Shown: positions 57,701 to 64,000 of the stretch, in pieces | Layout: each line of letters opens with the position of its first letter | Numbering within the stretch: position 1 is the stretch's first letter | Source: Enoplolaimus lenunculus | Lineage: Eukaryota > Nematoda > Enoplea > Enoplida > Thoracostomopsidae | Direction: 5' to 3' | NCBI GenBank assembly: GCA_030248215.1 | Contig: JASANG010000767.1 | Coordinates: forward strand, 62,001-126,000 | DNA: 64,000 nt | Program-made: the position numbers and the translations under genes | Notes under the pieces: generated by a model | What the model was told of the DNA's origin: nothing | Database searches by the model: none | What the model saw: only the letters and a program-made list of their open reading frames with translations

Positions 57701-59558
57701 TTGCTGCACCGTAAATTCCAATTAGTTGATTAATCAACTCAGCTAGAGAGTTGGTTATTTGTAAATTAATAACTGTAAACATTAAACTCACTCTGAGTTG
57801 AATTGGTTCTCACTCTGAGTTGAGTTGATTCCAGGTAAGTTGAATAATTAAGTCAGAGTATGTTTTATTGACTCTCAATTCTGAGCTGTGAAAGTCCAAA
57901 CTCAGACTGAACGATTCAACTCATTCCGGGTTAAAATCAACTCACTGGGATGTACAGTATGACATCATCGCTTCATTTGTAATTCGATGCTCTCTGCTGA
58001 ATTTTAGGCATCTGTACAACCGCAAGCAGTTCCGTGTGAGGACGGAGGGGTGCGTACGCCACCCCCCGTTAGAAACTGTTATATACGTGAGGTCCCTACC
58101 TTACAATTTTCTCCCACCAATTCGTACAATTAATTGTTTGTTCATTTACAGCCTGCCCTCCGGCGCATTTTCTATGCACGGACGCGTCGCGTTGTGTGTC
58201 ACACGACAAATTTCAAAATGGCATTGTCGACTGTGATGATGGTAGCGATGAACGTAAGAAAAATTGTAATTTTTAATTGAAAATATATTTAAACCGATTC
58301 AAAAATTAAGTATTTTTAAAATGATCCAAAAAATATACGACGGAAGCGTGTGAACAACACCGAAACTAAAACGACTATAGCGAGTGAAACAAAATAGCCA
58401 TTTATGCGCATGTTATTGCAATAAATTTATCAGAGTCAGTTTAAAATTTAGTCAAAATTTTTTTGCTTAGGCTTAGGCTTAGGCTTAGGTTTAACAATAG
58501 GCTCATTCTTACGCTTTAGGCATAGGCTTAGCTTAGGCTTAGGCTAAAGAATATGCTTATAGTACTGTTCCGGCGCTGTTCTATACATTGGCCTAAATTT
58601 CTATACAAAGTTTAGCTTTCAATCAGGTCCATTTGATCGTATGGATAGTGCTATACTGGACGAGAGGCGCCGTCAGTCAGCGTCCGCTGCCGTGTGGTAT
58701 CGTACACGGTAACGGACGGCGCCGGATCAGATTAAAAGTATGAAAGGGTCACCATATACTACATACTTGAGTCGCCCTGTCCATGGGTGCAATAGCTTGG
58801 GTTTAGCATCTAAAATGCAGACCTTGGCCATATTGCACCAGTTAGCGATAGGTTTTCAAACTAGCGAACTCTTACATGAACAGAAGTAGAACAAATCAAA
58901 TGCGAAAAATGCGTTGAATTTTGAACCTCAATCGCTAGCTTGCAAATGATGCTATAAACATTTAAAAACATTACCATTCAAATAAGCAGGTGTACAGAAG
59001 TACACATTATGACCTACCGACATGGCTACAGTGCGATAATAATTTGCGCCAATGTATAGATGAGAGCCCTAACAGTAGTATAAAAGCATATTCCTAAGCC
59101 TAAGCCTTAGTCTGAGCGTAAAAATGACATCGAAGTAGCGTCATTGAAATACAGACTTATACGCGGAGTTGGTGATTAGACTACGCACACTCAGTCACGA
59201 ACTGTGTACAATGACTAAGCCTTACTGTAGTCCCACAGAAAAACGTTCGGCCCCTGATCTTTACATGGTCCATAATTTAAACACAAGAATTAATTGTGCT
59301 ATAATTTCGGATTTCAAACAGCGAACAGTCAAATATTGCCAAATTGCAACTAATTGCATTTCAGACTGCACTGCAACGCAGTTTGAGTGTGCATGCGGTT
59401 GGCCACGTTGTATTGATCTACGACTGCATAACGACAGTGTTGCACATTGCGCTGATAAAAGCGATGAACCGAGTTTGCATGCAGCGAAACCAAACAGGTT
59501 AATTGCAAACTCTGAGTTAACTCGCGTATGTTACAACACATTATTTATAGTATACTAG
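54646..59558 (+). CDS. Secreted or membrane-anchored protein with five 4-Cys LDLa-like modules
   Basis: Six exons join in frame: 54646-54730, 55366-55479, 56383-56487, 57440-57541, 58152-58253 and 59365-59558. All five introns are GT-AG and phase 1. Exon 1 encodes a short hydrophilic lead and a hydrophobic stretch (WIFVVFMVSGALNCL), read as a signal sequence or signal anchor. Each of exons 2-5 encodes exactly one LDL-receptor class A-like module ending D-C-x-x-G-x-D-E, or a close variant. Exon 6 has a divergent fifth module and a 30-residue tail to a stop. Modules keep cysteines 1, 2, 3 and 5 of the canonical six; 4 and 6 are absent. LDLa modules bind calcium and ligands outside cells; this protein's partner is unknown. 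Further 5' exons cannot be excluded. Introns hold several MITEs, and a retrotransposon lies just downstream in the opposite direction. Confidence 0.8.
54794..55047 (+). mobile_element. Family D MITE in intron 1
   Basis: CACTCTGTAAATTCCAATGC to CACTGAAATTTACAGTG. Confidence 0.85.
55366..55479 (+). CDS. LDLa gene exon 2 (module 1)
   Basis: Acceptor TTTACAG. 38 codons with FQCPSTIDFEC, NRTCVPRVKW and DGIVDCDDGSDE; donor G|GTATTC. Confidence 0.85.
55673..56068 (+). mobile_element. Family J repeat in intron 2, interrupted
   Basis: GTGGCGGATTCAGGATCTCA with a poly-G block at the left, and GGGGGGCCACGACCGG then CATGGATCCGCCATTGGG at the right. A partial G element sits inside. Confidence 0.55.
55747..55950 (-). 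mobile_element. Partial family G element inside J
   Basis: CTGTAGTGACCCAAATAAGA starts it after TA. Sequence follows the G family (GTCCCCATTTTGAGTCCC) to about half length, then stops. Confidence 0.7.
56383..56487 (+). CDS. LDLa gene exon 3 (module 2)
   Basis: Acceptor ATTTTTAG. 35 codons with ECLEWQFDC, SPKCVNLDKF and DGKIDCMSGFDE; the usual S-D-E is F-D-E. Confidence 0.82.
56568..56625. repeat. (AAT)n microsatellite in intron 3
   Basis: ATAATAATAATAATAAAATA repeats with occasional extra A. Confidence 0.9.
57440..57541 (+). CDS. LDLa gene exon 4 (module 3)
   Basis: Acceptor TTGTTACAG. 34 codons with CKPEYFVC, SDCIDFERYQ and DGVSDCRDGSDE; donor G|GTAAAA. Confidence 0.85.
57717..57959 (+). 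mobile_element. Family D MITE in intron 4
   Basis: CACCGTAAATTCCAATTAGT to CACTGGGATGTACAGTA. Confidence 0.8.
58152..58253 (+). CDS. LDLa gene exon 5 (module 4)
   Basis: Acceptor ATTTACAG. 34 codons with CPPAHFLC, SRCVSHDKFQ and NGIVDCDDGSDE; donor C|GTAAGA. Confidence 0.85.
58431..58593 (-). mobile_element. Family A1 MITE in intron 5, left end lost
   Basis: TTTAGTCAAAATTTTTTTGC, a TTAGGC core, and GCGCTGTTCTATACATTGGCC in parts. TAAATTT on both sides may be its target duplication. Confidence 0.7.
58669..58725. repeat. Family L GC-rich repeat in intron 5
   Basis: GAGGCGCCGTCAGTCAGCG and CACGGTAACGGACGGCGCCG, with GTGTGGTATCGTACACGG between. Confidence 0.6.
59047..59271 (+). mobile_element. 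Family A MITE with mixed ends, in intron 5
   Basis: The left end is A1-like (GCCAATGTATAGATGAGAGC), the right end A2-like (CACAGAAAAACGTTCGGCCC, CTGATCTTTACATGGTCC). ATAATTTG and ATAATTTA flank it. About 80 bp of unrelated sequence replaces most of the core. Confidence 0.75.
59365..59558 (+). CDS. LDLa gene exon 6 (module 5 and C-terminus)
   Basis: Acceptor GCATTTCAG. Module with CTATQFEC, WPRCIDLRLH and HCADKSDE, with one extra cysteine after FEC. The tail ends NTLFIVY and a TAG stop. A weaker donor at AACAG|GTTAAT could extend the gene but would break the phase-1 pattern. Confidence 0.7.
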
Positions 59559-59896
59559 TCAACCTGGTTCCAATACAACAATTTAATGCGATCCAGATTG
59601 GGAATCTGGGAAATCGTGGGTTCGGTGCCACTCCGCTTTTCCAGGCATTTGCATAGGTCCAACGGAGTGGACGATTCAACCGAGGCCTCCCGGTTCTCAA
59701 AAGAGGGAAATTTTCTGTAGGGATTTTTACCGTCGGATAGCTGGTATATAACATGTAAACACAAACCGATACACAATGTTATAAAGCTGTATTTATATGT
59801 GCATGTTTTTACAACAAGAACTTACAGCTGCAACTTAGACGAAACATAAATAATATATATCGCACAATGTTTAACAATTGCAACACGTATACAAGG
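59559..59896. other. Stretch between the LDLa gene and the retrotransposon
   Basis: Contains scraps of family F (ACAAGAACTTACAGCTGCAA near 59813) and family K (TTTAACAATTGCAACACG near 59860). A GC-richer part near 59600-59700 is unrecognised. Confidence 0.45.
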
Positions 59897-60213
59897 TGTT
59901 CAATATGACGAAAAACAAAAGCGGCCCGGCCACCATAGTCAATTTTATATTTATTTAAGATATCACAAAAACACCTATAACAATATACAACAAAACACAA
60001 AATATAACCTACAATGAAACAATAAGAACAAAAACAATATGTAGCATACACCGCTATTACGAACCACCACAAATCCTACCTAGCCGTTTCTCTCGACTAC
60101 AAAATCCGCAACTAGTTGTCAACGCGGAAGTACAACTAATGTTATGCAAACTAGCACTATGCACAGTGGAAGTAGCTAGCTTAACAGCAAAATTATTTTC
60201 CGTGGGCGCTACA
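59897..60213 (-). repeat. Inferred 3' LTR
   Basis: On the - strand a purine tract GGCGGGGG sits just before TGTAGCGCCC, a typical polypurine-tract and LTR start. The proposed far end is CATATTGAACA, giving TGT...ACA termini and 317 bp. The pol frame runs about 50 codons into it. The left boundary is a guess from the TGT...ACA rule and the resumed family K sequence. Confidence 0.5.
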
Positions 60214-63200
60214 TTACCCCCGCCGTTATGAGCGGAGCGCCGGTTTTTTAGATAATTAATGCCTCCAAAAAAACTAACATGCTTCAAATGAACTGTGTCA
60301 TGTGGTATTTTGTTTACACGATCACGGAAGAGCCCAATCTTCTCAATAGAGTCCTCTGCCAAACGTAAGGCACAACGTAAAACAGAATTATTCGTTTGTG
60401 TGTTAAATGTAAAACGGCTCAAGTCAGAATACCGAATAAATGCATATCTATTAGTTTTAAAAAATTGAACTGCACATGTATTTTTTGGTTGTCTAAGCGC
60501 TTCTAAAGGTGTATTAACAATACTAACTACACGTGCGGGCCAAGATGGAAAATTTTTCACCTTAGCGCTCACTACATGTCCGTGTGCAAGCGTTGCAGGG
60601 TTAAACATTTTATAATTTGTAACCTTCGCTCTTAGAATCGTTTTAAACACTCGCTTGTGCCCATCGCCCTTTCCGTTAAGCTGTTGATACCCGTGCTCTA
60701 TCCCGTGAGCAACGGTCACGTCTAGAAAGGCGGGCTTTGTGCGATCAATTGACACACGAGTTTCTTTTCCATTTTGCTCCAGAACGATCGTTTTACCATC
60801 CCGCTGAATGACCTTATGAGGACCCGTATAGCGCGGTTGTAGAGCGTTGCGAGGTACAGCATTTCTGACCCAAACGAATTTGCACGACCCCAAATCCTTC
60901 GGTACGAAACACGGAACATTGTGGCTCCGCGAAGGAACTGAAAAACTATTTAACCCCGAGAAAAATTGCTCTAAAAATTGATTTGAGTACTCTTTATATT
61001 CAGGTGTTTTCGAAAAAAAATAATGAATGGGTAAATCTAAACTTTTGCCGTATAATACTTGAGCTGGATTGAAACCATCTCGATTGATAGCACAACGGAG
61101 ACCTAAAAGAACAAGTGGCAAATGCTTTGTCCAGTTAAACGAATCGCATTTCGAGCGCAGAGCGGCCTTCAACGATCGGTGAAAACGCTCTATGGCACCA
61201 TTACAGGATGGATGATATGCCGTTGTCCTTCTCCGCTCGATGCCCAACTGCTGCATTAGTTCGGACCAAATTGCTGACTCAAACTGCGCTCCCCGATCTG
61301 AAATAATAACACGAGGAACTCCAAAACGGCTTACCCAAGAAGTGATAAAAGCATTGACAATGGTAACAGTTGACATGTCTGGAATTGGACACGCTTCAGG
61401 CCATCGTGTAAACCTGTCTATCATGGTTAAAAGATACGAACAGCCACCAGAATTTGGCAGAGGGCCTACAATATCTATATGAATCGTATCCAACCTGGCA
61501 GATGTGGGAATAATTCCGACAGGGCTTCGCGTGTGACGACCTATCTTGCTGGTTTGGCACTGGCTGCAGACCTTACACCAATAGCGAACTTGCTTGTTCA
61601 TTCCTGGCCAAACAAAACGTTCAGCGATAGTTCGTAATGTAGGTTTCGGGCCAGTATGAGCTACGTTGTGGATACCTTTAAAAATTGCGCGTCTCATCGA
61701 ATCTGGAACATAAACTCTCAACGATGCAGTAGTTGCATCACAAACTAACGTTTTACCATTCACAACAAGTTTTTGGAGTGGTAATGACGTTGTTTCGAAG
61801 AACCGTTGCAAAGCGTGATCCTGCAGCTGTGCAGTAGCAATTGCATCGTCGTCACCAAAACGAACCGCCAAACAGCCAGAACGTGATAACGCATCGGCCA
61901 CTATATTGTCACAGCCTGAAACATGCTCAATAGAACAGCTATGTTCAGAAATAAATGAAAGCCAACGGGCCTGTTGTGGCGTTGCGTTTTTCATTCCCAA
62001 TGCATGTGTTAAAGGCTTGTGGTCAGTACGAATTACAAACTCAGCACCAAGCAACCAATTGAAATGCTTCAGTGCAGCATAAATAGCAAGCAGTTCTCTA
62101 TCGAAGGTCGACTTTTTCTTTTCAGCATCTGTAAGCTTACGAGAATAAAATGACAATGGTTGTCGCTGCCCATTAACCACCTGATTAAGAGCAGCTCCAA
62201 CTGCCACATTAGACGCATCAGTTGTAATTTCTAAAACAGCATGCTCCACAGGAAAACATAAAGTGCGACTGTTACTTAATGCTTTCTTAAGATTAGTAAA
62301 TGATCTATCAGCCACGGCATTCCAGACCAAGTGTTGTTTCGAATTTTTCTTAACATTTCTTGTCAGATCTGTAAGGGGGGCGGCAATTTCAGAGAACTTA
62401 GGGATAAAGCGGTGATAAAAAGCCGCCATACCAACAAAACGTCTTAAACTCCTTACCGTCTGTGGCTTTTCATAATTCAAAATAGCATCAATTTTGCTCG
62501 AAATAGGCCTAAAACCATTAGATGAAACCTCAAAACCGATAAATAATGTTTGAGAAACAAAAAACTCGCATTTTTTCATTTTAAGCTGCAAACCGTTATC
62601 TTCCAAACGCTTAAAAACCCGTCGCAAATGCTTCACGTGCTGCTCGAAGCTACCGCTAGCTATCAAGATATCATCAAGATAAGCTATCGCGAAGGGTAAA
62701 TCACACAAAATAGTGTCCATCAATCTTTGGAAAGTTTGCGCAGCATTGCGCAATCCGAAAGGCATGCGCCGGTAAATGAACAAACCAAAAGGCGTAGTAA
62801 TAGCTGTTTTGGCTTGGTCTTCTTCAGCAATCGGTATTTGATGATAGGCGGAAACAAGGTCAACCTTCGAAAAGACGTTGCAATTCCCTAACCGATTAGT
62901 CAAATCTGTTATATTAGGCATAGGATAACGGTCTGGAACCGTGATCTTGTTCAGTTGGCGATAATCACCGCATGGCCGCCATGGATTTACAACATCATTC
63001 TTAGGAGCCATGTGAAGGGGGGAAGCCCAAGGGGATTCTCCTCTATAAACCACACCCTGTTTTTCAAGTATTTCGAATGATTTTTTTGCAATATCAAGTT
63101 TAGACTCGAAAATTCTTCTCGGCTTAGCAAAAACTGGCTGCCCTTTCGTCTCAATTTTATGGGTTATCTTATGACGAACACTACTCCCACACAACGGCTT

Positions 63201-63695
63201 ATTAAACAGTGCTGAAAACTCGACCAATAATTTCTTGAGCTCTTCATTATTGTTACTAACCAACGAACAGATAGCACCAGGCGAGGCAACACTTGCAACA
63301 GAATTGGTAACATAACTATCCCCTTTTCTAATTATAGCTGATCCATCAATCAAATGGCAGTTTCTGCAATCAACAGCAAGATTGTATTCACTAAGAAAAT
63401 CGGACCCCAAGATAGGTTGCAAAACGTCAGCAATAATACAATTCCATGAAAACTGTTTACCAATTTGGGGAATATGGAAAGTTATCTCCTTCGTCCCATA
63501 AGTTTTTACAAGTGAACCATTTGCTGCATAAAAGTTTTGCGCACTCGAATTATTATCAACACAATCTTTTGTTCGAAACAACTTCGGGAGAAAACTTTTA
63601 ACACTGCCGGTATCCGCCAAAAATATTCCAAACTCGGGCGTTGCGACGTTTATTGTGTGGACTCCGGTTCCTGTCGCTGTGGAACCGGAGACCAC
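60057..63695 (-). CDS. pol: Ty3/gypsy Pol polyprotein with C-terminal PWWP domain
   Basis: A 1212-codon frame. Domains in order: retropepsin with the DTGS motif at residues 28-31; reverse transcriptase, residues about 190-400, with YLDD at 339-342; RNase H from about 485, with TDAS at 492-495; integrase with an HHCC finger (H676, H680, C707/C710) and catalytic D741, D800 and E836, the last two 35 residues apart; a GPY/F-like module around 955-990; then a PWWP domain at about 1038-1095. The enzymes would cleave the polyprotein, copy the RNA and insert the cDNA. Gag lies in another frame and overlaps the start by about 46 bases, an arrangement in which the family is known to use frameshifting. 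No env-like frame follows. Everything up to the GPY/F module is standard; the PWWP domain is not. Confidence 0.95.
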   Translation of the reverse strand: MVSGSTATGTGVHTINVATPEFGIFLADTGSVKSFLPKLFRTKDCVDNNSSAQNFYAANGSLVKTYGTKEITFHIPQIGKQFSWNCIIADVLQPILGSDFLSEYNLAVDCRNCHLIDGSAIIRKGDSYVTNSVASVASPGAICSLVSNNNEELKKLLVEFSALFNKPLCGSSVRHKITHKIETKGQPVFAKPRRIFESKLDIAKKSFEILEKQGVVYRGESPWASPLHMAPKNDVVNPWRPCGDYRQLNKITVPDRYPMPNITDLTNRLGNCNVFSKVDLVSAYHQIPIAEEDQAKTAITTPFGLFIYRRMPFGLRNAAQTFQRLMDTILCDLPFAIAYLDDILIASGSFEQHVKHLRRVFKRLEDNGLQLKMKKCEFFVSQTLFIGFEVSSNGFRPISSKIDAILNYEKPQTVRSLRRFVGMAAFYHRFIPKFSEIAAPLTDLTRNVKKNSKQHLVWNAVADRSFTNLKKALSNSRTLCFPVEHAVLEITTDASNVAVGAALNQVVNGQRQPLSFYSRKLTDAEKKKSTFDRELLAIYAALKHFNWLLGAEFVIRTDHKPLTHALGMKNATPQQARWLSFISEHSCSIEHVSGCDNIVADALSRSGCLAVRFGDDDAIATAQLQDHALQRFFETTSLPLQKLVVNGKTLVCDATTASLRVYVPDSMRRAIFKGIHNVAHTGPKPTLRTIAERFVWPGMNKQVRYWCKVCSQCQTSKIGRHTRSPVGIIPTSARLDTIHIDIVGPLPNSGGCSYLLTMIDRFTRWPEACPIPDMSTVTIVNAFITSWVSRFGVPRVIISDRGAQFESAIWSELMQQLGIERRRTTAYHPSCNGAIERFHRSLKAALRSKCDSFNWTKHLPLVLLGLRCAINRDGFNPAQVLYGKSLDLPIHYFFSKTPEYKEYSNQFLEQFFSGLNSFSVPSRSHNVPCFVPKDLGSCKFVWVRNAVPRNALQPRYTGPHKVIQRDGKTIVLEQNGKETRVSIDRTKPAFLDVTVAHGIEHGYQQLNGKGDGHKRVFKTILRAKVTNYKMFNPATLAHGHVVSAKVKNFPSWPARVVSIVNTPLEALRQPKNTCAVQFFKTNRYAFIRYSDLSRFTFNTQTNNSVLRCALRLAEDSIEKIGLFRDRVNKIPHDTVHLKHVSFFGGINYLKNRRSAHNGGGNVAPTENNFAVKLATSTVHSASLHNISCTSALTTSCGFCSREKRLGRICGGS
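60411..60584 (-). other. PWWP domain at the integrase C-terminus
   Basis: HVVSAKVKNFPSWPARVV matches the start of PWWP domains (P-S-W-P in place of P-W-W-P), and CAVQFFKTNRYAFI plus YSDLSRF match the second half, where HDGF and LEDGF read VFFFGTHETAFL and KDLFPY. A helix-prone segment rich in Leu and Ala follows. PWWP domains bind DNA and methylated histone H3 tails; for this element that role is inferred. Confidence 0.85.
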
Positions 63696-64000
63696 ACGTT
63701 TCCCGGTTTTTTTACAATCCAGTCACATGGCTTCACACACTTCATGGCCCTCACGCCGAACCTTGAATGGTAAAAACAAAGTTGCCGATTGCCAAACCTC
63801 TGGCGCGGCAACGAACGGTGATTAGACCCAGAACGACGAGAATGGGAATACCTATGCCCATTTTGCCGATGCCGATCACGCGATCTATTCAGACCCTCCA
63901 TTCGCTTATTCATCTGTGCTATGCTGTTCGACATTGTTTTCATTTCTTCACGCAATACGCTAGCGGTGTCAGCATTAATGTTTCTAATTTCCGCTGACAT
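63650..64000 (-). CDS. gag: Gag, C-terminal part (runs off the window)
   Basis: At least 116 residues. A coiled, polar start (MKTMSNSIAQMNKRMEG) and an Arg/His/Ser-rich stretch precede LCFYHSRFGVRAMKCVKPC, a C/H motif common at the end of Gag in many invertebrate Ty3/gypsy elements. A Met codon sits exactly at the window edge and may be internal. Confidence 0.75.
   Translation of the reverse strand: MSAEIRNINADTASVLREEMKTMSNSIAQMNKRMEGLNRSRDRHRQNGHRYSHSRRSGSNHRSLPRQRFGNRQLCFYHSRFGVRAMKCVKPCDWIVKKPGNVWSPVPQRQEPESTQ

Larger units (their letters stand above)
59897..64000 (-). mobile_element. Ty3/gypsy LTR retrotransposon, 3' portion
   Basis: Reading leftward: end of gag, complete pol, and a 3' LTR. 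The left part of the element (5' LTR and most of gag) lies beyond the window. The visible part looks whole, with no break noticed. It appears to have landed in a family K remnant, downstream of and antisense to the LDLa gene. The open frame suggests a young copy, but age cannot be judged without the other LTR. Confidence 0.9.

Noticed and set aside
59169-59558. A single-exon 129-codon gene with an LDLa module
   Set aside because: The first half reads through a family A element; the acceptor at 59361-59364 and the phase-1 pattern of earlier exons make it the last exon of the LDLa gene.

Overview
This window reads as a piece of an AT-rich, intron-bearing animal genome that is dominated by short mobile elements. 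Protein-coding evidence is sparse: two spliced host genes and one Ty3/gypsy LTR retrotransposon that runs off the right edge. A neuropeptide precursor of the elevenin type points to a bilaterian, most likely a protostome. The commonest simple motif, TTAGGC (read as CCTAAG on the other strand), equals the nematode-type telomere repeat, but here it forms the core of transposon-like elements, so it is only a weak hint of an ecdysozoan or nematode-like lineage. I cannot name the species.

Layout. About 1-39 kb is a repeat landscape with no gene I can support. It holds several families of non-autonomous DNA elements (MITEs). For convenience I call them: A (TTAGGC-core elements with GGCC-ATGT ends and 8-bp target duplications, three end subtypes A1-A3); D (CACTGTAAATT ends, internal ACTCAGAATGAGTT palindromes); E (CACTGCAAAAA ends, TA target); F (CCTATTCACACGTGC ends, TTAA target, CAGCTGCAA palindromes); G (CTGTAGTGACCCGAATAAG ends, TA target); H (GTATGCAACTGG ends); I (CCGTAGCCA...TGGCTACGGG); J (GTGGCGGAT ends); K (TTAA-flanked, carrying a tRNA-like promoter block); L (GC-rich GGCGCCGTCCG palindromes). 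Nested insertions give a local order of activity. Tandem arrays include a 126-bp satellite (20.5-23.0 kb), a 69-bp minisatellite (40.8-42.6 kb), a 35-bp array inside one A element and two long (TA)n tracts.

At 39.9-40.5 kb, a two-exon gene encodes an 85-residue elevenin prepropeptide. From 40.8 to 54.5 kb there are again only repeats. At 54.6-59.6 kb a six-exon gene on the + strand encodes a signal sequence followed by five LDL-receptor class A-like modules, one per phase 1-1 exon. These modules keep only four of the usual six cysteines. Its introns contain D, G, J, A and L elements.

From about 59.9 kb to the right edge lies a Ty3/gypsy element on the - strand. The visible part has a 3' LTR (inferred), a full-length pol frame (protease, reverse transcriptase, RNase H, integrase) and the end of gag; the visible part looks whole. 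The most striking feature of the window is that the integrase C-terminus carries a PWWP domain resembling those of the HDGF/LEDGF proteins, which suggests a built-in chromatin tether.
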